Assembly (NCBI RefSeq): GCF_026342435.1
Contig: NZ_JAPEMT010000001.1
Span: forward strand, 558,001-622,000
Source: Streptomyces sp. NBC_00237
GTDB taxonomy: Bacteria > Actinomycetota > Actinomycetes > Streptomycetales > Streptomycetaceae
DNA length: 64,000 nucleotides
Direction: 5' to 3'
Both the position numbers and the translations under genes were made by a program. Under the pieces are notes generated by a model. It saw only the letters and a list, made by a program, of their open reading frames with translations. It was not told where the DNA came from and did no database searches. Positions 50,317 to 58,188 of the stretch are shown here, piece after piece (position 1 is the stretch's first letter; every line of letters begins with the position of its first letter).

Positions 50317-51012
50317 ATGCGCGCGATACGAATACTTCTCATCCTGGCGGTGGTCTTCGGCGGCATCTTCGTCGCCGCGGACCGCTTCGCGGTCAACTAC
50401 GCGGAGAACGAGGTCGCCTCCAAGGTCCGCACCAGCCAGGGCCTCTCGGCCGAGCCGACGGTCGACATCAAGGGCTTCCCGTTCCTCACCCAGGTCCTGG
50501 GCAAGGAACTCGAACAGGTCGACGTCACCATGGACGGCCTCGAAGCCAGCGCCGACGGCAAGAAGCTGGCGGTGGGCAAGATGACCGCCGAACTCCACGA
50601 GGTGGTCCTCAACAGCAGCTTCACCTCCGCCACCGCCGCCCGCGCCACGGGCACCGCCGTGATCTCGTACGACGACCTCACGCGCGCGGCGGGCGACAAG
50701 GACGTGAAGCTCGCGTACGGCGGGAACGGCAAGGTCAAGGTGACCGGCACGGCCTCGGTCCTCGGCCGGGAGTTCACCCGCAGCGTCATGTCGACCGTCA
50801 GCCTGAAGAACGGCGGCAGGTCCATCGCGGTACGCGCCGACGAGGTCCCCGGGCAGGGCATCCCCGGCCTCGAAGGCATCATCCGCAAGAAGATCGACTT
50901 CGAACGCCCGATCGGCGGCCTGCCGAACGGCCTGAAGCTCGACAAGGTCACTCCGGTGCAGACGGGCATGGAGATCTCCGTCAGCGGCACGAACGTGCAC
51001 CTGGCCGGTTGA
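50317..51012 (+). CDS. LmeA-like DUF2993 phospholipid-binding protein
   Basis: A 231-residue exported or anchored protein: N-terminal helix ILLILAVVFGGIFVAADRFA, then a DUF2993 fold (ENEVASKVRTSQGLSAEPTV; DIKGFPFLTQVLGKELEQVD). Mycobacterial LmeA of this family binds phosphatidylinositides and supports lipomannan elongation. An analogous envelope-lipid role is inferred. It lies between the membrane protein gene and a strong terminator. Confidence 0.82.
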   Translation: MRAIRILLILAVVFGGIFVAADRFAVNYAENEVASKVRTSQGLSAEPTVDIKGFPFLTQVLGKELEQVDVTMDGLEASADGKKLAVGKMTAELHEVVLNSSFTSATAARATGTAVISYDDLTRAAGDKDVKLAYGGNGKVKVTGTASVLGREFTRSVMSTVSLKNGGRSIAVRADEVPGQGIPGLEGIIRKKIDFERPIGGLPNGLKLDKVTPVQTGMEISVSGTNVHLAG

Positions 51013-51104
51013 GAAACGTGCACCTGGCCGGTGAGGACCCGCCTGGCCGGATACCGAGACGGAACGGTCCACTCCGCAGGACGCCGGGCGCACAAGGGGG
51101 ACGA

Positions 51105-51130
51105 GGGGCCGGGAGCACGCTCCCGGCCCC
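51105..51130 (+). terminator. Hairpin terminator after the DUF2993 gene
   Basis: GGGGCCGGGAGC-AC-GCTCCCGGCCCC, perfect 12-bp arms with a two-base loop. Confidence 0.85.
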
Positions 51131-51204
51131 TTCGCTCATCCCACCCACCGAACATTCTTGTCTCACGATCTGACACACCGGTGACACGCCCACCTGTACG
51201 TCCC

Positions 51205-51210
51205 TACGAT
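51205..51210 (+). promoter_or_regulatory. Probable -10 element of the cysteine leader peptide and sulfurtransferase
   Basis: TACGAT stands eight bases before the leader peptide ATG, with a GTGACA/TTGTCT-like -35 region upstream. The transcript would start at or within a base or two of the ATG, so the leader peptide is probably translated from a leaderless mRNA. Confidence 0.45.
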
Positions 51211-51217
51211 CGGACCC

Positions 51218-51304
51218 ATGCAGAAGCGACAGGCGGACCTCACGAAGCGGCGGGCAGTAGACCTGTGCCGCGTCGCCGCCATGCTCTGTCGCCGCGCCGT
51301 CTGA
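51218..51304 (+). CDS. Cysteine-rich leader peptide upstream of the sulfurtransferase
   Basis: A 28-residue peptide: MQKRQADLTKRRAVDLCRVA, then AMLCRRAV. It matches the actinobacterial leader peptides found before sulfur and cysteine genes, which have Cys near the end. Ribosome stalling at the Cys codons when charged tRNA-Cys is scarce is thought to open expression downstream. No ribosome site is needed if leaderless (see -10 element). The 195 bp from its stop to the sulfurtransferase ATG is GC-rich and can fold, fitting an attenuator. Confidence 0.78.
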   Translation: MQKRQADLTKRRAVDLCRVAAMLCRRAV

Positions 51305-51499
51305 GCGGGACCCGTCGGGCCTCGTAGCCCCAACTCCCGCTTTCCCAGGGCGAGTCGCGCCACCCGCTCCGCCGTACCGCACCGTGCGCCGCCGTATCCC
51401 GCGGCCCCGCCGCCGTACCCACGCGCACCCCTCAGGACCCCGCGCCACCCGCATTCCCCACGGACGTATCCCCCCGTAACTGCCCCGGAGGAGAAACAC

Positions 51500-52345
51500 A
51501 TGAGCCGCAGCGACGTACTGGTCGACGCCGACTGGGTCGAGGCCCACCTGGACGACCCGAAGGTGGCCCTCGTCGAGGTCGACGAGGACACCTCGGCGTA
51601 CGAGAAGAACCACATCCGCAACGCGATCCGGATCGACTGGACCAAGGACCTCCAGGACCCGGTCCGCCGCGACTTCATCGACCAGGCGGGCTTCGAGAAG
51701 CTCCTCTCCGAGAAGGGCATCGGGAACGACCACACCGTCGTCCTCTACGGCGGCAACAACAACTGGTTCGCCTCCTACGCCTTCTGGTACTTCAAGCTGT
51801 ACGGCCACGGCGACGTGCGCCTCCTCGACGGCGGCCGCAAGAAGTGGGAGCTGGACTCCCGCGACCTGGTCGACGGCGCGCAGATCCCGTCCCGCCCGGC
51901 CACCTCCTACAAGGCCCAGCCGCAGGACGAGTCGATCCGCGCCTACCGCGACGACGTCGTGGCGGCCATCGACAACCAGAACCTGGTCGACGTGCGCTCG
52001 CCCGACGAGTTCTCCGGCAAGCTCCTGGCCCCCGCGCACCTCCCGCAGGAGCAGTCGCAGCGCCCGGGCCACGTCCCCTCGGCCCGCAACATCCCGTGGT
52101 CGAAGAACGCCAACGACGACGGCACCTTCAAGTCCGACGACGAGCTGAAGGCCCTCTACGAGGCCGAGCAGGTCGACCTGGCCCGCGACACCATCGCGTA
52201 CTGCCGCATCGGCGAGCGCTCCGCCCTCACCTGGTTCGTCCTGCACGAGCTCCTCGGCGTCTCCAACGTCAAGAACTACGACGGCTCGTGGACCGAGTAT
52301 GGCTCCCTGGTCGGCGTCCCGATCGAGCTCGGCGCCAACAAGTAA
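51500..52345 (+). CDS. Thiosulfate sulfurtransferase (rhodanese, CysA/SseA type)
   Basis: A 281-residue tandem-rhodanese enzyme moving sulfane sulfur from thiosulfate to cyanide or a thiol. The inactive first domain (VLYGGNNNWFASYAFWYFKL) and the active second domain with the catalytic Cys loop YCRIGERSALTWF are intact. GGAGGAG lies before ATG 51500. The cysteine leader peptide upstream suggests control by cysteine supply. Confidence 0.93.
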   Translation: MSRSDVLVDADWVEAHLDDPKVALVEVDEDTSAYEKNHIRNAIRIDWTKDLQDPVRRDFIDQAGFEKLLSEKGIGNDHTVVLYGGNNNWFASYAFWYFKLYGHGDVRLLDGGRKKWELDSRDLVDGAQIPSRPATSYKAQPQDESIRAYRDDVVAAIDNQNLVDVRSPDEFSGKLLAPAHLPQEQSQRPGHVPSARNIPWSKNANDDGTFKSDDELKALYEAEQVDLARDTIAYCRIGERSALTWFVLHELLGVSNVKNYDGSWTEYGSLVGVPIELGANK

Positions 52346-52376
52346 CCCTGCCCCTCAACCCCTAAGGACAGCGAAC

Positions 52377-52664
52377 ATGTGTGGAGCGAAGGCAGGCGGC
52401 CCGGACGCCTCGACGATCAAGCCCGGTGAGACCACCATCCAGGGCAGCGTGACCAAGAACGGCGAGCCGGTCACCGGCTACGTCCGCCTCCTCGACTCGA
52501 CCGGCGAGTTCACCGCCGAGGTCCCCACCTCGGCCACCGGCCAGTTCCGCTTCTACGCCGCCGAGGGCACCTGGACGCTCCGCGCCCTGGTCCCGGGCGG
52601 CACGGCCGACCGCACGGTCGTCGCCCAGCCGGGCGGCCTGGCAGAGGTAGCGATCGCGGTCTGA
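52377..52664 (+). CDS. DUF1416 protein
   Basis: A 95-residue protein starting MCGAKAGGPDASTIKPGETT, with a carboxypeptidase-regulatory-like beta sandwich (TIQGSVTKNGEPVTGYVRLL). DUF1416 genes sit next to sulfurtransferases in actinobacteria, so a role in sulfur handling is likely, with Cys2 as a candidate. It lies 31 bp after the sulfurtransferase gene in the same operon. Confidence 0.87.
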   Translation: MCGAKAGGPDASTIKPGETTIQGSVTKNGEPVTGYVRLLDSTGEFTAEVPTSATGQFRFYAAEGTWTLRALVPGGTADRTVVAQPGGLAEVAIAV

Positions 52665-52879
52665 CTCTTCACGCGCCCCTCGCACCGCTCGGCGCCGGGG
52701 CGCCTCCCGGGCTTCGGCCCGCTGCGCCGGACTCCGTCCGCCGGACTCCGGCGCAGCGCCGTGGCACGCATACCGGCCGGAGGGCCGCACCCACAGGGGG
52801 TTGGACGCCATTACCTGTGACGAAGGGTGCGGCTCTCCGGCCTTGCCGCGTTCCCGGCCCCCGGACGTACTGTGGAGGC

Positions 52880-53179
52880 ATGTACGCGCGACGCCGCCGC
52901 GGCTACTTCCTCATGATGGGGACGTGCCTCGTCCTCTTCGTGACGGCGTGCGCGTTCGTGCGGCTGTGGTCGGTGCCCGTCGCGGTCGCGATGTGCGTGG
53001 TGGCCGCCGCCATCCCGCCCTTCGCGGCGATGGTCGCGAACCGGAAGGGCCCGGGAGACCGGGAGGGGGTACCCCCTGCTCAAGCGAAGCCGAGAGCTTG
53101 GGGGAGGGACGAGACGACCGGGGACCGGCGGTCCGACGACTGGTGGGACGAGCTGGACGGCCGCCACAAGCGGGAGTAG
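52880..53179 (+). CDS. DUF3099 small membrane protein carrying an inserted repeat
   Basis: A 99-residue protein. A basic head (MYARRRRGYF) and two membrane helices (MMGTCLVLFVTACAFVRLWS; VAVAMCVVAAAIPPFAAMVA) match DUF3099, and it ends in DDWWDELDGRHKRE. Residues ~63-76 (GVPPAQAKPRAWGR) are encoded by a copy of the palindromic repeat family, inserted in frame. GGAGG lies just before ATG 52880. Confidence 0.8.
   Translation: MYARRRRGYFLMMGTCLVLFVTACAFVRLWSVPVAVAMCVVAAAIPPFAAMVANRKGPGDREGVPPAQAKPRAWGRDETTGDRRSDDWWDELDGRHKRE
53064..53107. repeat. Palindromic repeat inside the DUF3099 coding sequence
   Basis: GGGGGTACCCCCTGCTCAAG followed by CGAAGCCGAGAGCTTGGGGGA, the reverse orientation of the repeats at 15605 and 15689. 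It adds a multiple of three bases or replaces coding bases without breaking the frame. Confidence 0.75.
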
Positions 53180-53197
53180 AGCGCCAGTAGTAGAGCG

Positions 53198-53560
53198 CTA
53201 GTAGACGAGGGCCTGCACGCCGTCGGCCATGATCTCGCTGACGAAGACCTGCGCCCCGGCGATCCGCACGCCCTCCAGGACGTCCTTCTCGCCGATGTCG
53301 CGGCGCACCGCGCACTGGGTGCACAGGGTGATGGTCCCGGCCGCCTGGACGGACTCGATCAGGTCCGGCAGGGGAGCGGAGTGCGGGAGCTCGAACTCCG
53401 CCGCCTTCCCCGGGAGCGCGAACCACGCCGACTCACCCGTCAGCCACAGCGACACCTCCACCCCACTGGCCACCGCCACCGCCGCCACGGTGAACGCCTG
53501 CGAGCACCGCTCCGGGGCGTCGGCCCCTGCGGTCACCTTGATCACGAGCTTCTTCGCCAT
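53198..53560 (-). CDS. DsrE-family protein
   Basis: A 120-residue protein of the DsrE/TusD-like sulfur-relay fold (MAKKLVIKVTAGADAPERCS; VSLWLTGESAWFALPG). A Cys pair occurs in ITLCTQCAVRR, the place of the active Cys in sulfur-carrying relatives. It lies near the sulfurtransferase, DUF1416 and MoaD-like genes, so a sulfur-transfer role is plausible but not shown. Confidence 0.85.
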   Translation of the reverse strand: MAKKLVIKVTAGADAPERCSQAFTVAAVAVASGVEVSLWLTGESAWFALPGKAAEFELPHSAPLPDLIESVQAAGTITLCTQCAVRRDIGEKDVLEGVRIAGAQVFVSEIMADGVQALVY

Positions 53561-53665
53561 GCGGGCAGCCTAAGGCGACCAACCTCACCGAGAGCGCCCG
53601 ACCCCGGCGGACTAAGCTGGGGCCCGGCCCGTAACTCACACCTCGCTCATCCCAAGGAGCACCCC

Positions 53666-53767
53666 GTGCTTGAGGCAGTCTTCTCCGCCCTGCTGGTCCT
53701 GGTCTGCGTCGGCGTCCTCGCCTTCGCCGGTCTGACCGTGAAGAAGCTCTACCAGGGCCAGCGCTAA
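53666..53767 (+). CDS. 33-residue single-pass membrane peptide
   Basis: It starts at GTG 53666 with AAGGAG seven bases before and encodes MLEAVFSALLVLVCVGVLAF, then AGLTVKKLYQGQR: one membrane helix and a basic cytoplasmic tail. Spacing (41 bp) puts it in an operon with the nitrobindin gene. Tiny membrane proteins of this kind often modulate larger ones; no partner is known. Confidence 0.7.
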   Translation: MLEAVFSALLVLVCVGVLAFAGLTVKKLYQGQR

Positions 53768-53808
53768 CCCGTACCGGTCACCCTCCACACAGATCGCCTG
53801 AGCCCCTC

Positions 53809-54381
53809 ATGATCGAGATTCCGTCCGACCTCCACCCGGACCTCGTCCCCCTCGTCTTCCTCCTCGGAAAGTGGACGGGTGCGGGCGTCACCGACTTCCC
53901 CGGCCAGGAGAAGGCCAACTTCGGCCAGGAAGTCACCTTCAGCCACGACGGCCGCGACTTCCTGGAGTACGTGTCGCACTCCTGGATCCTCGACGCCGAG
54001 GGCGAGAAGGTGAAGCCGCTGGAGACCGAGTCCGGCTTCTGGCGCATCGACAAGGACCGCAAGGTCGAGGTCGTCATGACCCGCGACACCGGCGTCGTCG
54101 AGATCTGGTACGGCGAGCTGGCCCAGCAGAAGCCGCAGATCGACCTGGTGACGGACGCCGTGGCGCGGACCGCCGCCTCGGGCCCGTACACCGGCGGGAA
54201 GCGCCTGTACGGGTACGTGAAGAGCGACCTGATGTGGGTCGGCGAGAAGGCCACCCCCGAGGTCGAGCTGCGCCCGTACATGTCGGCGCACCTGAAGAAG
54301 ACCGTCACGCCGGAAGAGGTCGAGGCGATGGCCAAGAACCTCCCCGACCTGCCGGACGACGGCATCGCGTTCTTCCGGTAG
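53809..54381 (+). CDS. Nitrobindin-like FABP-family protein (DUF1794)
   Basis: A 190-residue beta-barrel protein. The family motif GxWxGxG reads GKWTGAG near residue 20, and the haem-ligand His candidate lies near the C terminus (PYMSAHLKK). Bacterial members bind ferric haem b and can isomerise peroxynitrite, as known from mycobacterial nitrobindin. It lies directly upstream of the Fur-type nickel regulator gene. Confidence 0.87.
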   Translation: MIEIPSDLHPDLVPLVFLLGKWTGAGVTDFPGQEKANFGQEVTFSHDGRDFLEYVSHSWILDAEGEKVKPLETESGFWRIDKDRKVEVVMTRDTGVVEIWYGELAQQKPQIDLVTDAVARTAASGPYTGGKRLYGYVKSDLMWVGEKATPEVELRPYMSAHLKKTVTPEEVEAMAKNLPDLPDDGIAFFR

Positions 54382-54429
54382 AGCACACGACAGGGACGGA
54401 AGCTCGCCGCGCTGCCTAGACTGGGTGGC

Positions 54430-54870
54430 GTGGTGAGCACCGATTGGAAGAGCGACCTGAGGCAGCGCGGCTATCGGCTGACGCCGCAGCGTCAGCTTGT
54501 GCTGGAAGCCGTCGACAAGCTGGAGCACGCGACGCCCGACGACCTGCTCGTCGAGGTGCGCAGGACGGCGTCGGGGGTCAACATCTCGACGGTGTACCGG
54601 ACCCTGGAGCTCCTGGAGGAGCTCGGTCTTGTCAGCCATGCGCACCTGGGGCACGGGGCGCCGACGTACCACCTCGCCGACCGGCACCACCACCTCCATC
54701 TGGTGTGCCGGGACTGCTCGGACGTCATCGAGGCGGACGTCGAGGTCGCGGGGGAGTTCATCGCGAAACTGCGCGGCGAGTTCGGGTTCGAGACCGATAT
54801 GAAACACTTCGCGATCTTTGGCAGGTGCGCGGCCTGTTCGGCGAAGAAGGGCTCGGGAGCCGAGTCGTAG
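54430..54870 (+). CDS. nur: Nickel-responsive Fur-family regulator Nur
   Basis: A 146-residue repressor. Winged helix QRGYRLTPQRQLVLEAVDKL with STVYRTLELLEELGLV; metal-site His cluster in LADRHHHLHLVCRDC, and the C-terminal CRDC/CAAC Cys pairs. Sequence and position agree with Streptomyces Nur, which with nickel represses the Fe-superoxide dismutase and nickel uptake genes. It starts at GTG 54430 or 54433. A Zur or Fur role is less likely. Confidence 0.85.
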   Translation: MVSTDWKSDLRQRGYRLTPQRQLVLEAVDKLEHATPDDLLVEVRRTASGVNISTVYRTLELLEELGLVSHAHLGHGAPTYHLADRHHHLHLVCRDCSDVIEADVEVAGEFIAKLRGEFGFETDMKHFAIFGRCAACSAKKGSGAES

Positions 54871-54879
54871 GCTGGGTGC

Positions 54880-55887
54880 ATGCAGTCGAATTCACCGAGT
54901 TCACAGGGTTCGCAGAGTTCACCGAGCAGCCCCCTCCTCTCCCTGCCCGGCGCCGTTCCCTCCGAGGGACGCGACGCGGGTGTGGCCGCGCACTACGGCG
55001 ACCTCTTCCGTGAGCAACGTGCACTCGCGGGCGGAACGGGCTTCGTGGACCTCTCGCACCGGGGAGTCGTCGGCGTCACCGGGTCCGACCGGCTGAGCTG
55101 GCTGCATCTGCTGATCACGCAGCACGTGACGGAACTGCCGGCGGGGCAGGCCACCGAGGCGCTGGTGCTGACGGCGAACGGGCACGTCGAGCACGCGCTG
55201 TACCTGGTGGACGACGGGGAGACCGTCTGGATCCACGTCGAGCCCGGTACGCAGGGCGAGCTGATCGCGTACCTGGAGAGCATGAAGTTCTTCTACCGGG
55301 TCGAGGTCCAGGACCGCACCGACGCGTTCGCGGTGGTGTGGCTGCCCGCCGGGTCCATCGCCGAGGTCCCGGACGGCGTCGTCGTACGGGAGACCGCGTA
55401 CGGGCGGGACCTGTTCCTGCCGCGCGGCGACCTGGAGAAGTTCGCGGCCGAGCACGGGCCCGCGGCGGGCGTGCTGGCGTACGAGGCGCTGCGCGTCGAG
55501 GGGCACCGGCCCCGCCTCGGGTTCGAGACCGACCACCGGACCATCCCGCACGAGCTCGGCTGGATCGGGAGCGCCGTGCACCTCCAGAAGGGGTGCTACC
55601 GGGGCCAGGAGACCGTCGCCCGCGTCCAGAACCTGGGGAAGCCGCCGAGGCGGCTCGTCTTCCTGCACCTGGACGGCAGCGAGGTGCTGCTGCCGCCGTC
55701 CGGGACGCCCGTCAGGGTGGCCGCCGACGGGCCCGAAGGGCGGCAGGTCGGGTTCGTGACCACGTCCGTACGCCACCACGAGCTCGGGCCGATCGCCCTG
55801 GCCCTGGTGAAGCGGAACGTGGCCGTCGACGCCGAGCTGATGGCCGGGGACACGGCGGCGGCTCAGGAGGTCGTCGTAGAGCCGTAG
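54880..55887 (+). CDS. ygfZ: YgfZ/CAF17-like folate-binding iron-sulfur protein
   Basis: A 335-residue GcvT-like protein helping to mature or repair certain 4Fe-4S enzymes with tetrahydrofolate. The signature loop with conserved Cys is KGCYRGQET (~residue 248). The N-terminal fold GFVDLSHRGVVGVTGSDRLS is typical. It starts 10 bp after nur on the same strand. Confidence 0.9.
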   Translation: MQSNSPSSQGSQSSPSSPLLSLPGAVPSEGRDAGVAAHYGDLFREQRALAGGTGFVDLSHRGVVGVTGSDRLSWLHLLITQHVTELPAGQATEALVLTANGHVEHALYLVDDGETVWIHVEPGTQGELIAYLESMKFFYRVEVQDRTDAFAVVWLPAGSIAEVPDGVVVRETAYGRDLFLPRGDLEKFAAEHGPAAGVLAYEALRVEGHRPRLGFETDHRTIPHELGWIGSAVHLQKGCYRGQETVARVQNLGKPPRRLVFLHLDGSEVLLPPSGTPVRVAADGPEGRQVGFVTTSVRHHELGPIALALVKRNVAVDAELMAGDTAAAQEVVVEP

Positions 55888-55905
55888 GGAGTTCTCGTAC
55901 GGCTC

Positions 55906-56331
55906 TCAGACGTCCAGCAGCACCGTGAACGGGCCGTGGTTCGTCAAGGACACCCGCATGTCCGCGCCGAACCGGCCCGTCTCCACCGTCGCGCCCAGCG
56001 CCCGCAGCTGTGTGACGACCTCGTCGACCAGCGGTTCGGCGACCTCGCCGGGAGCCGCCGCGTTCCAGGTGGGGCGGCGGCCCTTGCGGGCGTCCCCGTA
56101 CAGAGTGAATTGTGAAATCACCAGGAGCGGGGCGTTCACGTCGGAACAGGACTTCTCGCCCTCCAGGATCCGCACCGACCACAGCTTGCGGGCCAGTTGC
56201 GCCGCCTGCTGCGGGGTGTCCTCGTGGGTCACTCCCACCAGGACACACAGGCCCTCGCCGACGATCTCCCCGACCGTCTCGCCGCCGACCACGACGCTCG
56301 CGCCGTCCACTCTCTGCACCACAGCTCGCAT
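55906..56331 (-). CDS. dtd: D-aminoacyl-tRNA deacylase
   Basis: A 141-residue enzyme removing D-amino acids from tRNA. Both signatures are present: [15 protein letters not shown] and the cross-subunit Gly-cisPro region [10 protein letters not shown]. It converges on ygfZ and diverges from rsiG. Confidence 0.94.
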   Translation of the reverse strand: MRAVVQRVDGASVVVGGETVGEIVGEGLCVLVGVTHEDTPQQAAQLARKLWSVRILEGEKSCSDVNAPLLVISQFTLYGDARKGRRPTWNAAAPGEVAEPLVDEVVTQLRALGATVETGRFGADMRVSLTNHGPFTVLLDV

Positions 56332-56470
56332 GCCGACCATGATGCCCTGCTCGCAGAAAGCCCCGGTCTGCAAGGGCCATACGGGTGCAGTGTGCCTGCG
56401 TGGGAAGCGGCATGAGTGGCACGATGCGTGACAAGGCGGTGCGCCGCACCGTTCGAGGGGACGGACACTC

Positions 56471-57094
56471 ATGAGCATTTCTGGCGCCGGGCAGCCGCCC
56501 GGTCCCGTACCGATGCAGACAGCGGAAGCGGCGGCAGCCGCAGGCGGCGTGGGTACGGTGCCGGCGCCCGGCCAGCGCACCGTGCAGGGCGTCCACGACG
56601 CGCTCCCGGCGTTTCCACCGAACGACCTCGGCATCCTCGGCCTGCCCGAGCTGCGCGCGCTGCGCCAGGGCGCGCAGCGCGACGAGGCCGACCTGAGTTA
56701 CGTACGGCGGCTGCTGCACGGCCGCATCGACATCCTGCGCGCCGAGCTGGGGCGGCGGGGCGGGCCCAAGACACCGGTGGTGGAGCGGCTCTCGGAGATC
56801 CTCGCGGACAGTCCGTCGAGCCACCGGTCCTCCGCCCGGCACGTCACCCTGTCGACGCCGCGCAGCGAGGAGTACCGGCGGCTGGCCGCCGACATGCTCG
56901 CGGAGGTCGAGCTGTCCGACCTCGACGCCCGGACGGACGCAGAGCTGCATGCGGGAATGGGCCGCCTGATCGGCTACGAACAGCAGGTTTCCCGGCAGCG
57001 GCAGGCCCTCCAGCGGACCGCGGACGATTGCAGTGCGGAGATCGCCCGCAGGTACCGTGAGGGCGAAGCACAAGTAGACGATCTGCTCCATTGA
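56471..57094 (+). CDS. rsiG: Anti-sigma factor RsiG (c-di-GMP-armed WhiG antagonist)
   Basis: A 207-residue coiled-coil protein. RsiG binds the sporulation sigma factor WhiG when loaded with c-di-GMP through two E(x3)S(x2)R(x3)Q(x3)D motifs. Here the second is intact (E170, S174, R177, Q181, D185), and the first reads E72, S76, R79, H83, D87, with His where the consensus has Gln. The N-terminal 50 residues are low-complexity. It starts at ATG 56471. Confidence 0.82.
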   Translation: MSISGAGQPPGPVPMQTAEAAAAAGGVGTVPAPGQRTVQGVHDALPAFPPNDLGILGLPELRALRQGAQRDEADLSYVRRLLHGRIDILRAELGRRGGPKTPVVERLSEILADSPSSHRSSARHVTLSTPRSEEYRRLAADMLAEVELSDLDARTDAELHAGMGRLIGYEQQVSRQRQALQRTADDCSAEIARRYREGEAQVDDLLH

Positions 57095-57189
57095 GGGCGT
57101 GACCGGGCGAAACCGCGCGTGAGAGCGCGGCGGACGCCCGGGGGCGGCCGACGGGGGGCGGGTCCCCGTCCGGAAGGCCCTTGTCGACG

Positions 57190-58164
57190 ATGACGACCTC
57201 CACCGCCCCCGCCGCCACCTCCGTCATACCCCCGGTTCTCGCCGAAGTCGTCCGATCCGGCTTCGTCGAGGGCCATCACCGGGGTTCGCTGGTGGTGCTC
57301 GCGGCCGACGGCAGCGTGGAGCTCGCCCTCGGCGACGTCGCCTCGCCCGTCTTCCCCCGCTCCAGCAACAAGCCGATGCAGGCCGCCGCCGTGCTGCGGG
57401 CGGGCCTGGAGCTGTCGGGCGAGCGGCTGGCGCTGGCCGCCGCGAGCCACTCGGGGGAGGGCTTCCAGCTCGATCTCGTACGGAAGATGCTCAGCGAGCA
57501 CGGGCTGACGGAGGACGACCTCCAGACGCCGCCCGACCTGCCGCTGGACCCCGTCGAGGCGGAGGCGTACCTGGCGGCCGGGCAGGTGCGGGCGCGGGTC
57601 ACCATGAACTGCTCGGGCAAGCACGCCGCGATGATCGCCGCGTGCGGGCTCAACGGATGGGACACGGGCTCGTACCTGGACCCCGCGCATCCCCTTCAGC
57701 GGCTCGTGCTGGAGTGCGTGGAGCGGGCGGCGGGGGAGAAGGTCACCGCCGTCGGCACGGACGGGTGCGGGGCGCCGCTGATGGCGATCAGCCTCGTCGG
57801 TCTGGCGCGGGCCTTCCGGTACTTCGTGACCGCCGACGAGGGCAGCCCGGAGCGCCGGGTGGCGGACGCGATGCGGGCACACCCGGAGTACGTGGCGGGG
57901 ACGCGGCGGCCCGACACGTGGCTGATGCGGGAGGTGCCGGGCGCGCTGTCGAAGATGGGCGCGGAGGCGGTGCAGGCGATGGCGCTGCCGGACGGCAGGG
58001 CGCTCGCCTTCAAGATCGACGACGGGGCCGGGCGGGCGCTCGGGCCCGTGCTGGCCAGGGCGCTCGGGCTGCTGGGCGTGGACGGTGACGTGGTGGCCAG
58101 GATCGGGGACGCGCCGCTGCTCGGGGGCCCGGTGAAGGTCGGCGAAATCCGCGCGACATTCTGA
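57190..58164 (+). CDS. L-asparaginase II family protein (rhizobial type)
   Basis: A 324-residue enzyme of the PF06089 family, predicted to hydrolyse asparagine. Typical segments: RSSNKPMQAAAVLRAGLEL, ASHSGEGFQLDLVRKML, MNCSGKHAAM and TDGCGAPLMAISL. This family is unrelated to the E. coli type enzymes. TTG 57181 is an alternative start (GGAAGG is closer to it); ATG 57190 is given. Confidence 0.88.
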   Translation: MTTSTAPAATSVIPPVLAEVVRSGFVEGHHRGSLVVLAADGSVELALGDVASPVFPRSSNKPMQAAAVLRAGLELSGERLALAAASHSGEGFQLDLVRKMLSEHGLTEDDLQTPPDLPLDPVEAEAYLAAGQVRARVTMNCSGKHAAMIAACGLNGWDTGSYLDPAHPLQRLVLECVERAAGEKVTAVGTDGCGAPLMAISLVGLARAFRYFVTADEGSPERRVADAMRAHPEYVAGTRRPDTWLMREVPGALSKMGAEAVQAMALPDGRALAFKIDDGAGRALGPVLARALGLLGVDGDVVARIGDAPLLGGPVKVGEIRATF

Positions 58165-58188
58165 GCGGGGCGTGCTTAGCGTGGGGGC

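Noticed and set aside
51218..51304. Leader peptide as a random short frame
   Set aside because: Its sequence (RRAVDLCRVA plus a second Cys), position before a sulfur gene and closeness to a -10 element together match a known leader-peptide type, so it was kept as a feature.
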